Assembly: GCA_001803565.1 (NCBI GenBank)
Contig: MHDQ01000127.1
Span: 1-28,334 of the forward strand
Length of the DNA stretch: 28,334 bases
Origin: Nitrospinae bacterium RIFCSPLOWO2_12_FULL_45_22
GTDB lineage: Bacteria; 2-12-FULL-45-22
Reading direction: 5' to 3'
Shown: piece by piece, positions 1 to 8,149 of the stretch
Numbering within the stretch: the first letter of the stretch is position 1
How the letters are laid out: each line of letters opens with the position of its first letter
The notes under the pieces: model-generated
What the model was told of the DNA's origin: nothing
What the model saw: only the letters and a program-made list of their open reading frames with translations
Databases searched by the model: none
Translations under genes and position numbers: made by a program

Positions 1-1328
1 TGATGGAGCTGGGCAATCCATTGGCAGATGCTGAGCCCCAGCCCTCCTCCATTAGCATCATGGGAGCGGGCCAGGTCTAGCCGATAAAACCGGTCAAAGA
101 TATAGGGGAGGTTTTCTCCTGGTATCCCGATACCAGTATCGGCCACTGTTACCCTGGCCTGGCTATTTACTGGTTCCAGAGAGACAGTTATATTGCCTCC
201 TTCATTAGTATACTTGATGGCATTATCCAGGAGGTTAACAAAGAGCTGCCGTAGTCTAAAGTCATCACCCAGGACAGCAATTCCCTGGGTAATATTGGCA
301 GAGAAGGTTATACCTTTGGTCTCAGCCAGGAGTTCGGCCTGCTCAGATACCTCTTCCATTATCTGATCTAATCTTATAGGTATTAGATTTAAAGTTTCTT
401 GCCCTGAGTCAGCCTTGGCCAGAAGAAAAAGATTATCTACCATCTGGGATAGCCGACAGAGGTCTTGCAGGCTATTTTTAAGAATCTGTTGGTATTCCTC
501 AACTGTCCGCTCCTGGGAAAGGGCAATCTCCAGCCCACACCTGACTGCCGCTAGCGGGCTCCTTATCTCATGAGAGGCATCGGCGGTGAATTGGGTTATT
601 CGCCTAAAGGAAGATTCCAGTCGCTCGAGCATAGAGTTTAGCACCCCTACCAGCCTCCCTATTTCATCCCGCGGATGAGGTGCTGCTAGCCGGAGCTTCA
701 AATCTTCTGCCGTGATCTTTTCCGTCTTACGTGTGATATCAGCAATAGGTTTTAAGGTTTTCCCGGCAATATACCAACCGGCCAGCCCGATAGCTAATAG
801 GATTATAGGTGAGCCTATCAGGAGGCTCAGGCGGAGTTCGTGGATAGAATTTATCATCTCTCCGGTGGATACTGCCATCTGTATCACTGTTTGAATCCCA
901 TTTTTATCTGATATAGGCATTACTATCATCCGATAGGGGCCGATAGCAGGAATGGTATTGTTTGCAAAGAAATCTTGGCCTGAAAAGGCATTCTGGAGGG
1001 TCTCGCGGTTTAAAGGCAAAGTTATTTTTTCATGCTCCAGATTTTCTGACTGGAGTATTACCTTTCCTGATTTATCTATTAACTGGATATATTTGTTTCC
1101 TTTAAACATATCCTGCTCATCCAGGAGCCGGGCAATATAGCTCGTTAGATCTATGTAGTTATAAAATCTCAGGTAATTTGCTAAACCATGGGTTTCTTCG
1201 GTAAGGAAAATATCAACCGCCCGATGAGATATATAGACAAAACCCATATAGAGCAGGATAGAACCGGTGGTAATTACCAAGGAGGTAATGACCGTATGCC
1301 ATAAGCAGATCTTTAGCCGGATAGTCAT
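1..1328 (-). CDS. Sensor histidine kinase, CusS/MprB type (3' end outside window)
   Basis: Inner-membrane sensor kinase that should phosphorylate the OmpR-type regulator encoded just upstream. Reading from ATG at 1328, about 442 codons are visible. There is a membrane segment at about residues 10-32, a periplasmic domain of about 130 residues, a second membrane segment at about 165-188, and HAMP at about 188-242. The HisKA box has its phospho-acceptor at H253 (DASHEIRSPLAAV). The HATPase domain shows the N-box (NLLDNAIKYT), DTGIGIP and the GGGLGLSI box right at the window edge. Only the last few tens of residues are missing. The start lies 9 nt after the regulator stop, with AGGAG within the regulator 3' end as ribosome site, so the pair is one operon. 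The family senses metals or envelope stress; the ligand here is unknown. It differs from the second kinase in this window in having no CxxCH motif. Confidence 0.9.
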   Translation of the reverse strand, partial: MTIRLKICLWHTVITSLVITTGSILLYMGFVYISHRAVDIFLTEETHGLANYLRFYNYIDLTSYIARLLDEQDMFKGNKYIQLIDKSGKVILQSENLEHEKITLPLNRETLQNAFSGQDFFANNTIPAIGPYRMIVMPISDKNGIQTVIQMAVSTGEMINSIHELRLSLLIGSPIILLAIGLAGWYIAGKTLKPIADITRKTEKITAEDLKLRLAAPHPRDEIGRLVGVLNSMLERLESSFRRITQFTADASHEIRSPLAAVRCGLEIALSQERTVEEYQQILKNSLQDLCRLSQMVDNLFLLAKADSGQETLNLIPIRLDQIMEEVSEQAELLAETKGITFSANITQGIAVLGDDFRLRQLFVNLLDNAIKYTNEGGNITVSLEPVNSQARVTVADTGIGIPGENLPYIFDRFYRLDLARSHDANGGGLGLSICQWIAQLH

Positions 1329-1337
1329 CTGTAACGC

Positions 1338-2009
1338 TTACTCCTGGAGGATATAGCCTACCCCTTTTATTGTATGGATCAGCTTTTTATCAAAATCCTT
1401 ATCAATTTTGTTTCTTAAACGATTAACCAGGACATCTATGACATTAGAAGTGATATTATCGAAGCTATAATCCCAGACGTGTTCAGAGATAACAGTGCGG
1501 GTAAGGACCTTGCTGGGATTTCGCATAAAGAATTCTAAGAGGGAGAATTCCTTGCTGGTGAGAGATATGGTATTCCCTGCCCTGGTAACCTGGTGAGAGA
1601 TTAAATCCATCTCTAGGTCCCCTACTTTTAGCTTTGTTTGGGGCTCTACCTTGCCCCGGCGCAAGAGGGCCCTGACCCTGGCGCATAGCTCTATAAAAGA
1701 GAAGGGCTTGGTTAGATAATCATCGGCCCCCTGCTCAAAGGCATCTACCTTGCTACTAACGGAATCTTTGGCCGTGAGCATCAAAACCGGTGTCTGGATG
1801 CCCTTTTGTCTAATTTTCTTCAGTACCCTGATGCCATCTATCTTGGGCAGCATAATATCTAAGATGACAAGGTCATATTCCTTAGACTCTAGCATATAAG
1901 CAGCTTCCTCGCCATCAGAAGCCAGATCCACGGCAAACGAATTCTCCTCTAACCCTTTCTTGAGATAGGAAGCGAGCCTCTTCTCATCTTCGGCTACTAA
2001 AATTCTCAT
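1338..2009 (-). CDS. OmpR/PhoB-family response regulator
   Basis: DNA-binding response regulator of 223 aa, the expected family length. The receiver domain (about 1-115) has the acidic pair E7/D8, phospho-acceptor D51 (VILDIMLPKIDG), the switch Thr in MLTAK and K101 (DYLTKPFSF). The winged-helix trans_reg_C domain (about 125-222) contains LTSKEFSLLEFFMRNP and ends in the usual NVIDVLVNRLRNKID and IHTIKGVGYIL segments. It is probably activated by the kinase directly downstream, which starts 9 nt after its stop. It follows the HypE/PurM-like gene by 66 nt on the same strand, so it may be the tail of the same transcript or have its own promoter. No strong Shine-Dalgarno is visible before the ATG. 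The closest relatives in sequence style are CusR, CopR and MprA regulators; target genes cannot be named. Confidence 0.92.
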   Translation of the reverse strand: MRILVAEDEKRLASYLKKGLEENSFAVDLASDGEEAAYMLESKEYDLVILDIMLPKIDGIRVLKKIRQKGIQTPVLMLTAKDSVSSKVDAFEQGADDYLTKPFSFIELCARVRALLRRGKVEPQTKLKVGDLEMDLISHQVTRAGNTISLTSKEFSLLEFFMRNPSKVLTRTVISEHVWDYSFDNITSNVIDVLVNRLRNKIDKDFDKKLIHTIKGVGYILQE

Positions 2010-2075
2010 ACTACTTACCAGCCAGTTTTTTCCCCTTCCCCAATCCCTTACCAGAACATGCTACCCTTGGAGGAA

Positions 2076-3089
2076 TTAAAATATCTTGGTAATCTCGTCT
2101 CTTTCAAATATGGGCAGGGGAGATGCCCCATCTCTATGCCGCAAGAGAATCTCGCCTCTCTTGGCGGTAATCCGACCAATACTAGCAGCCGGGATATTTT
2201 CCCGGGCAAGGGCAGTCAGGACTAATTCCGCTCCTGGTGGGGGTAAAGTTATGAGCAGTGCCCCGGAAGATATGGTACCTAATGGGTCCAGAGAATATTC
2301 TTTACATAATGCGGCCGATTCAGGGAAGATAGGGATATTATCTGCTTCAATCATTATTCCTACCCGGGCAGCCTGGGCCAGCTCGTGCAAAGCCGTGGCT
2401 AATCCTCCTTCAGTCGGGTCATGCATAGAGGTTACCCGGCCTGCCTGGCAGGCAGTAAGGGCATCTTTTACTACGCTGATCCCTGGGTGGAATAAAAAAT
2501 CCCGGGCCTTTTTTATTTCCTCTGGCGTATAGCCCCGTTGGCGTAAATCATCGGCCTTGGTGCGGGCAATGATAGATGTCCCCTCAATACATATCCCCTT
2601 GGTCAGGATAATAATATCTCCGGGCTTAGCCCCAGCCGTCGTCACCAGGGAGTCTTTGGCTACTTCACCTAGCATATGGCCGGAGATGATAGGCCGGTCT
2701 AAGCCATAAGTAATTTCCGTATGACCACCAACTAAAGCAATATTGAGGGCTTGACAGGCCATAGCTATCTGTCTGAATATCCCCTCTAGCATCTCTTCGG
2801 ACACCCCCTGGTCAGGCAGGAGCAGGGTTGCTAGAAACCACCTGGGGATTGCCCCACAGGTAGCAATATCATTGGCATTGACATTCACGGCATAATACCC
2901 TAAATCCTCAGTTACAAAGGTTATAGGATCAGATTTGACTACCAGATACCGGTCGCCCATATCAATCACTGCGGCATCTTCACCTACCTTTGCCCCTACT
3001 ACTATCCGGGGATCAACCCCGGCATACCGCTCCAGTAGGTTGGCTAAGAGCCCCATTGGTATCTTGCCTACATCAAATTTATGACCCAT
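2076..3089 (-). CDS. PurM/HypE-like ATP-binding protein (AIR synthase-related)
   Basis: Member of the PurM/HypE/ThiL/SelD ATP-dependent superfamily. The N-terminal half carries the nucleotide/metal motif GEDAAVIDMGDRYLVVKSDP, then NVNANDIATCGAIPRWFL and VGGHTEIT. The C-terminal half has MHDPTEGGLATALHELA and the SSGALLITLPP strand, as in HypE. HypE ends in a conserved cysteine that carries the cyano ligand for NiFe-hydrogenase. This protein ends in EITKIF with no terminal Cys, and no other hyp gene is near, so a hydrogenase role is not supported. The annotated ATG (3089) has AGGATGG upstream and gives a typical length of 337 aa. A longer form from TTG at 3152 (358 aa) is possible but has no visible ribosome site. 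It lies downstream of the cytochrome cluster behind a putative terminator. The reaction is unknown. Confidence 0.85.
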   Translation of the reverse strand: MGHKFDVGKIPMGLLANLLERYAGVDPRIVVGAKVGEDAAVIDMGDRYLVVKSDPITFVTEDLGYYAVNVNANDIATCGAIPRWFLATLLLPDQGVSEEMLEGIFRQIAMACQALNIALVGGHTEITYGLDRPIISGHMLGEVAKDSLVTTAGAKPGDIIILTKGICIEGTSIIARTKADDLRQRGYTPEEIKKARDFLFHPGISVVKDALTACQAGRVTSMHDPTEGGLATALHELAQAARVGIMIEADNIPIFPESAALCKEYSLDPLGTISSGALLITLPPPGAELVLTALARENIPAASIGRITAKRGEILLRHRDGASPLPIFERDEITKIF

Positions 3090-3260
3090 TCTACCCATCC
3101 TGTTGAGGTATTTCAATAATTCCATTCTATAGATTGGTAGGTTTTTTTTCAAGGGATAAACTGGGAAAGGAGGATAGGCTACTTTTTAGCAGGATTTATA
3201 TCTATTAAAAGGGGGGGTAATTATTTGCTGTTATTCTGACAAAAAATAGCCGTCCCGAAG

Positions 3261-3301
3261 AAAAAGTAACCTCTCCCCCTTTTTGTTGGTGGGGAAAGAG
3301 G
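3261..3301 (-). terminator. Possible intrinsic terminator after the cytochrome cluster
   Basis: On the minus strand the arms CCTCTTTCCCC (3291-3301) and GGGGGAGAGG (3270-3279) can form a stem with a small internal loop, closed by an A-rich loop and followed by ACTTTTTC. It lies 16 nt after the stop of the pentaheme cytochrome gene. It is imperfect, so termination may be partial. Confidence 0.45.
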
Positions 3302-3316
3302 GAGGGAGCTAGTTAG

Positions 3317-4555
3317 TTACTTAGTGCTTGATTCTGCCAGGAGGTTTTTTTCATCTCCAGCTAATTGCACTCTAATTTCCTCTTTTTTAATGACGCAAGG
3401 TTCATATAGATAAAATATATTAGCATTGGTGCTAACTTCTTCCTTAAGGGATATAGGGAAGAGAAATTCCTCCCTGCGGACCTCCTTGGGCGCTATCCGG
3501 TTATCTTTAATGATTTTGCTGCCTTTAATCAAGATATCACTCTCCTCGGATAATATATTCCTATCTTTGTCTATCACAATCTTTTCATATACCCGGCTGC
3601 TACTAAAGGCTTGATTATTGCCGGTTTTAACCTCTACCAAAAGGGCTAACTTTCGATTAGGCATGCCTGTAGGGATTTTATGGCCGGCACCATGGTTTTC
3701 TATTTCTACCACCATCGTCATTTCTTCTGGTTTCCTTACAATATCCTTAATATTAACTCTTACCGCCTCTTTCAGCATATCTAAAGTATTAACCCCTACA
3801 CAGCACAGAAGGGCTTCTTGTTTTTTTCCTTTTATAAGCTGAGGGTCTTCAAAAGCCAGGGTCCCCTTTCTCTGGGGTATATGGCAATAATGGCATTGTT
3901 TGCCATCAGCGGCATAGGGACTCTCTGTCCATTCAGAAAAGGTGCTCAGAATAGCCAACCCATGCTCGTTTTTATGCTCATGACAACCGGCACAAAAATA
4001 GGAGGTATTGAAGAGGAAGGCATATTGGGTCTCATGGGCAGGCGAGCGAGCATCTTTCAAGGGACCCCATTTGGTCAATCCTAGCTTGATCTCAAAGGGA
4101 TTCTCCTTATTAGTTAGATTCACGTCTTTGACGCTATGGCAAAAATCGCAGGTTACACCCTCTTTGGTGATTTCCTGTTTTAGATCATAATCATTATTAA
4201 TTAATACAGCCGGGGCATGGCACTTCAAGCAATTATATTTTGCTGCACCAGCAGTATTCTTATATACCTCCGCATAAGCCCCATTAAAGACAGGATCTTC
4301 TAAGGACTTAGCATGCATGGATTCTTTCCAGGTGTTATAAATGGATTGATGGCATTTGCCACAGATTTGACTACTGGTAAGAGAATCCTTCTGTAATTTA
4401 GGGATGTGTTGGGCAGTTGTTTTTTTAGTTTTGAGGTCTACGCTCTTTGTTTGGCCATGCTGGGCCTTTAGATTACGCCCCATCAAGATAAATAGAAGAG
4501 TAAGAGCAACTGCTAAGGCCCCCCCCCTATGGATCCAAAAAGGATTATTTTTCAT
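3317..4555 (-). CDS. Pentaheme c-type cytochrome, c554-like
   Basis: Periplasmic electron carrier of 412 aa. An N-terminal hydrophobic segment (about 12-26) serves as signal or anchor. Five CxxCH sites start at C65 (CGKCH), C109 (CLKCH), C136 (CDFCH), C188 (CAGCH) and C221 (CHYCH). The spacing and the IYNTWKESMHAKSLEDPVF segment after heme 1 match the cytochrome c554/c' type. After the hemes is a beta-rich tail of about 160 residues that opens with GAGHKIPTGMPNRKL, a motif common to multiheme cytochromes of this kind. The ATG is preceded by AGGAGGAGGG at good spacing. A run of nine G on the coding strand lies at codons 10-13. It follows the triheme cytochrome by 128 nt and is probably cotranscribed. 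The redox partner is probably the triheme protein or the quinone-linked complex upstream; that is inference. Confidence 0.88.
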   Translation of the reverse strand: MKNNPFWIHRGGALAVALTLLFILMGRNLKAQHGQTKSVDLKTKKTTAQHIPKLQKDSLTSSQICGKCHQSIYNTWKESMHAKSLEDPVFNGAYAEVYKNTAGAAKYNCLKCHAPAVLINNDYDLKQEITKEGVTCDFCHSVKDVNLTNKENPFEIKLGLTKWGPLKDARSPAHETQYAFLFNTSYFCAGCHEHKNEHGLAILSTFSEWTESPYAADGKQCHYCHIPQRKGTLAFEDPQLIKGKKQEALLCCVGVNTLDMLKEAVRVNIKDIVRKPEEMTMVVEIENHGAGHKIPTGMPNRKLALLVEVKTGNNQAFSSSRVYEKIVIDKDRNILSEESDILIKGSKIIKDNRIAPKEVRREEFLFPISLKEEVSTNANIFYLYEPCVIKKEEIRVQLAGDEKNLLAESSTK

Positions 4556-4683
4556 GGTGTATCCCTCCTCCTATGCTTTGGTCTCCACCTCAAAAAGACC
4601 TGAAGACCAAGATATCCTCTCCCCCATCCTTTTTCCGGGTAGAGTAGACTTTTTATTTGAATCTCTTCCGGTGAGGGGATAAT

Positions 4684-5640
4684 TTATGGTTGGTTTTTGA
4701 TAGTCACTATATCCCCGTCAGTCTTAAATTTTTGTATCGAGAGGAGATAGGCAGTTATATTGCCCATTTCCCTTTCAGAAAGCTTGACCGGGACAAGACC
4801 GCTATTTTTCATCTCTTGCTCCATTTCTGGAAAATGGTTCCACATTAAGCCTGCCACCTGTCCAACTGTCCGGGGAACGCCCTTATTAATCTGGCTGATG
4901 ATAGTAAACTCCGGCCCGGTATTTCCTCCTTTCCCACGGATAGAATGGCATCTTAGGCAAGTATTTTGCCTTATTACCTTTTCCCCTTCTTTTTGATCTC
5001 CAAGGGTAAGATAAACCTTTTCTTTCGGTGGGCTAAGTTTTTGGATATATGCCAGTAAATCGACTAAATCACCACCATTAAACTGTGGCCAGGGAATATT
5101 TGTCCTCTTCATCTCTTTTTTCATCTCCGGGGCATGGTTCCACATCCGGGCAATCCAGGAGACCGGGTTAGCGAACTTAGCCTTTGGTCTCAAATCAGGA
5201 GCAATCTTGTTATGGCACGAATTACAACTCTTCTCGGCTAAGACCTTTTCTCCTTTATCTGGATTACCCGGCCCATCCAAAGTCTGGATAAATTTGAGGA
5301 AAGAGACTAGAGCGGGAACCTCTCCCGGAGAAATCCTAATGGATAAGAGTTTATTATTACCCATCTTTATCCCTTCTTGTATGGCATGCTTCCCGTATTC
5401 AGTTGCCAGCTCTCCAAAAGGGAATCCGCTCAGATTGCTCTCTCCTTTTCCCCCCATATCCCAGATAGGGTGGCAATTTATGCACCCTTTTTCGTAAAAG
5501 ATTTTCCAACCCCGCTTAGGTTCCTCCAGAGTATAGGCATTACCCTCAGACAAAAGGAGTAAAGAGGGGCAAAATATCGATACAATAAGGAGTGAAAAGG
5601 CGATAAATCTTATTCTCTTAAGCTTCTTATCCACTTTCAT
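4684..5640 (-). CDS. Triheme c-type cytochrome with repeated class I modules
   Basis: Predicted periplasmic cytochrome of 318 aa. It has a signal segment at about 11-32 and three CxxCH sites: CINCH (C53), CNSCH (C139) and CLRCH (C228). Modules 2 and 3 are clearly related. Each heme site is followed about 30 residues later by a W-N-H-x-P-E-M block (ARMWNHAPEMKKEM and GLMWNHFPEMEQEM) and then a LLAYIQ / TAYLLSIQ helix. This suggests duplication of a class I cytochrome unit with Met as possible distal ligand. I chose ATG at 5640, which has a perfect AGGAGGTGAT in front; an ATG 33 nt upstream is in frame but has no such site. The gene lies between the slipin gene (270 nt upstream) and the pentaheme cytochrome, so it may be a late part of the sigma-54 operon or have its own promoter. 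Confidence 0.88.
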   Translation of the reverse strand: MKVDKKLKRIRFIAFSLLIVSIFCPSLLLLSEGNAYTLEEPKRGWKIFYEKGCINCHPIWDMGGKGESNLSGFPFGELATEYGKHAIQEGIKMGNNKLLSIRISPGEVPALVSFLKFIQTLDGPGNPDKGEKVLAEKSCNSCHNKIAPDLRPKAKFANPVSWIARMWNHAPEMKKEMKRTNIPWPQFNGGDLVDLLAYIQKLSPPKEKVYLTLGDQKEGEKVIRQNTCLRCHSIRGKGGNTGPEFTIISQINKGVPRTVGQVAGLMWNHFPEMEQEMKNSGLVPVKLSEREMGNITAYLLSIQKFKTDGDIVTIKNQP

Positions 5641-5910
5641 ATCACCTCCTTTTAAATTTGTTGGTATTGTCAAAACTTCACCACAGAGTACACAGAGAAA
5701 TCATTAAATATCAACCTGCCTGTGCCACGGCAGACAGGTAAGTTGTGAGGATTTTGATTTCCTCCCCTCTGTGCTCTCTGTGGCTTTATATTGTTCCCTC
5801 TCTTTTCATAAAACTTTTGACATTACCAATTTGCTAGGACACAGATTTATAAATTTTTTTATCTTTTGCATATTCCGTTGCATCCTGGAAATCCGGTCAA
5901 TAAAGTGGTA
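5641..5910. other. Intergenic gap with two inverted repeats
   Basis: This 270-nt gap separates the slipin and triheme cytochrome genes. It contains the large CACAGAG inverted-repeat pair (listed separately) and, between its arms, a smaller palindrome at 5714-5738 (ACCTGCCTGTGCC with GGCAGACAGGT). The first bases carry the ribosome site of the triheme gene. I see no ORF and no convincing promoter. Confidence 0.6.
5681..5783. repeat. Inverted repeat of the CACAGAG dispersed type
   Basis: Arms CCACAGAGTACACAGAG (5681-5697) and CTCTGTGCTCTCTGTGG (5767-5783) are reverse complements at 15 of 17 positions and flank 69 nt. A third related copy, single and in the orientation of the right arm, lies at 19831-19847 (TTTGCGTGCTCTGTGGT). 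Recurrence in unrelated gaps marks it as a dispersed repeat rather than a local operator. Confidence 0.65.
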
Positions 5911-6879
5911 TTAGTCTATGGCTAGTTCTTTAGCTTTTTTGAATTCCTCAGCCATGGCTGTCAACCCTGCGGCTGTGCCTAGATTCATACTATCAATCGC
6001 TGTTGATGGCACCAGCACTATAGTAGAGTTCCCTTTAAGCCCCTCAAACAGCATATTCATGGCCCTTAAATGCAGGGCAGTAGGGTTATTCACATAGACA
6101 CGGGATGCATCCTCGAAGCTCTTGGCTATCTGTCGTTCTGAATCACCCAGGATTACCCGGGCCTGACGCTCTCTTTCAGCCTGTGCTTGCATAGACATAG
6201 CATCTTGCAGCGCTAGCGGGATAATTACATCCCTTATTTCCACGGCCTCAATCTCGATCCCCCAGGGGATAACCCGGTCATGGATAAGTTTTTTGAGATC
6301 CGTGTCTAGTTGTTCCCTCCCCACTAGCATCTCTGAAAGATCATATTTGCCAATAATGTCTCGCAAGCCTGTCTGGGCTGCCCAACTCACCGCCATCGAA
6401 TAATCCTCTACCTCAAGAGCCGCCTTCATGGGGTCAGTCACCTTCCAGAAAAGTACGGCATCCACATCCACTGGCACATTATCGCGGGTCAAGGTCTCCT
6501 CTGCCCGGAAGATAGTGGTTATCACTCGAAGGTCAATCCAATACGGGATAGAGTCGATTATAGGTATAATAGTAAAGAACCCTGGTCCCTTGGTGCGATG
6601 ATATTTACCAAGCCGCAGGATGATGGCCCTTTCCCATTGATCTGCTATCTTGATCATGCTGGCAGCAATGACGGCTAATATGAGAATCATTATGCCGGGC
6701 AAGATATTTAAGGTGGCAATGGATAGCAAGATGCCTACCAGGAATATTATGCTGGCGATAAGGAAAGATAAGGGATTAAGACCAAATTTTTTCCTTGCCC
6801 GTTTGAGCAGTATCTGTTCCATTAAGGCCCTCTCCCTCTGATCTCCCCGTGCTCCTTCATTGGAAGATATATTAGCCAT
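5911..6879 (-). CDS. Slipin / stomatin-like SPFH (Band 7) membrane protein
   Basis: Membrane-anchored scaffold protein of 322 aa. A basic, charged N-terminus of about 30 residues is followed by two adjacent hydrophobic stretches (about 37-78), typical of slipins. The Band 7 domain then starts with IADQWERAIILRLGKYHRTK and contains GPGFFTIIPIIDSI, DVDAVLFWKV, the DLSEMLVGREQ segment, and EVRD-like EAVEIRDVIIPLALQDAMSMQ, followed by the AERERQARVILGDSERQ coiled coil. No NfeD partner gene is adjacent. The start has AAGGAGGGAG in front and overlaps the end of the TorD-ferredoxin gene by 8 nt, so it is translationally linked to the respiratory operon. SPFH proteins organise membrane microdomains. 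A role in assembling or stabilising the respiratory complex is inferred from position only. Confidence 0.92.
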   Translation of the reverse strand: MANISSNEGARGDQRERALMEQILLKRARKKFGLNPLSFLIASIIFLVGILLSIATLNILPGIMILILAVIAASMIKIADQWERAIILRLGKYHRTKGPGFFTIIPIIDSIPYWIDLRVITTIFRAEETLTRDNVPVDVDAVLFWKVTDPMKAALEVEDYSMAVSWAAQTGLRDIIGKYDLSEMLVGREQLDTDLKKLIHDRVIPWGIEIEAVEIRDVIIPLALQDAMSMQAQAERERQARVILGDSERQIAKSFEDASRVYVNNPTALHLRAMNMLFEGLKGNSTIVLVPSTAIDSMNLGTAAGLTAMAEEFKKAKELAID

Positions 6880-8149
6880 ATTCGCTCCCTCCTTCTAAAA
6901 AGTGAAATGATTTATCCTTGGTATTTGTTGCCCAGGGTGGACCTAATCCAGGGATTAGCTTTCGCCCGCGGCACCGTTCACATAGCTGAAGCAATGATAA
7001 TAATAAATCTCTTTCTCCTTCCTGCCCAAGCTTATGAAGGACATAGGCCTGACCGGGTAGAGGTATGATACCTCCACACTCCTGACACCTCCTAAGGGGA
7101 CTCCTCACCAATATCTCCTTGGTGGGCTCCCGGTTATCTCCGGGAGATCCTTTTCTAAGCACCTGCAACGCCTTTTCCGGACAATTTTCAATGCAGACAA
7201 AACATCCAGAGCACCTTGCCGGATAAAAGTTAAGCTGAACTTCCTCTTCCAATAAGGATATCTCTAATGCACCATCCAGGCACTGCAGGGAGCAAATCCC
7301 ACAAAAGGAGCAATCTTCTTTTTTAATATGTAACCAAATTGTCCTCTCCTTACCTGTATGCTCCTGTTTAAGGGGCGGGCACAGAATCCCACCACCATGC
7401 CTTAACGGCATTTTTCCATCCATACCAGGAATTTGGTGGCCTTTTGTTTGGTTGTCTGGAGAGACCTTTTTTTCGCCCAATGCTCCTTCTCCTAATAAAC
7501 TTTTCAAATAGCGCAGATCAGCCTTGATCCATCTTAGAAGGAGCCTTGCCAGAGAGGGATAAAGCGGTTCTGCCGCGTGCTCTTGCAAAGAATCAACAAA
7601 AGAGGGTAGCCACCATAGAATATGGCGGGAGAGAAACTGATATTGTTTTTCCCACCACTTTTCTGGTAAGTCGGCAAAAACTTCCTGCTCACAGAGAAAA
7701 CTCATAAACTCTAACTCGAGGATTAGGTGATCCGGCAAATCGTAGAAAGTTTCAGCTATCTCCAGGCCCTCTCTCCTATAGAGCTTGAGGGCATCTATAG
7801 CGGGCTGAGCCATAACCGACTGGCCTCGGGGATGGATATATGCAGATGCATATGGAGGTATTAAGGGCCTACCGGGGCCATAAAAGAGACGATTATAGGC
7901 TACCTCTAAAGCCAATAGGCCGTGCTCTTTATATCCTTTCTTGAAAGGGCAGAGAATATCTGTGACCTCTTGCAAAATTGATTGGATTTCAACGGGTGGG
8001 GGTTGATCTTCCGAACTACCTGACCAATCTTTACACCATCTGGTAATCTGCTGCAGAAACTCCTCGAGATAGGAATCTCCTTCTGGGCGCGAGAAAGCCC
8101 GGGCCATTAGGACATAACCTCTTTGTCGGATTTCAGCTAATAAGGCCAT
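6872..8149 (-). CDS. TorD-family chaperone fused to dicluster ferredoxin and CxxC domain
   Basis: Three-part cytoplasmic protein of 425 aa. Residues 1-220 are all-helical and match the TorD/DmsD/NarJ chaperone family: YNRLFYGPGRPLIPPYASAY is the characteristic middle motif, followed by LPDHLILELEFMSFLC. After a linker (about 222-270) come two ferredoxin motifs: C280, C283, C286, C290 and C313, C316, C319, C323, enough for two [4Fe-4S] clusters. The last part has C355/C358 and C390/C393, a possible zinc-ribbon or rubredoxin-like site. TorD proteins bind the Tat signal of their Mo partner and hold it until the cofactor is inserted; the Tat-tagged Mo subunit three genes upstream is the obvious client. 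The gene overlaps both neighbours (13 nt with the NrfD gene, 8 nt with slipin) and has AAGGAGA before its ATG. The fusion is unusual. Confidence 0.85.
   Translation of the reverse strand: MALLAEIRQRGYVLMARAFSRPEGDSYLEEFLQQITRWCKDWSGSSEDQPPPVEIQSILQEVTDILCPFKKGYKEHGLLALEVAYNRLFYGPGRPLIPPYASAYIHPRGQSVMAQPAIDALKLYRREGLEIAETFYDLPDHLILELEFMSFLCEQEVFADLPEKWWEKQYQFLSRHILWWLPSFVDSLQEHAAEPLYPSLARLLLRWIKADLRYLKSLLGEGALGEKKVSPDNQTKGHQIPGMDGKMPLRHGGGILCPPLKQEHTGKERTIWLHIKKEDCSFCGICSLQCLDGALEISLLEEEVQLNFYPARCSGCFVCIENCPEKALQVLRKGSPGDNREPTKEILVRSPLRRCQECGGIIPLPGQAYVLHKLGQEGERDLLLSLLQLCERCRGRKLIPGLGPPWATNTKDKSFHFLEGGSEYG

Noticed and set aside
2076-3089. Canonical HypE hydrogenase maturation protein
   Set aside because: The C-terminal catalytic Cys is absent and no hyp or hydrogenase genes are present in the window.
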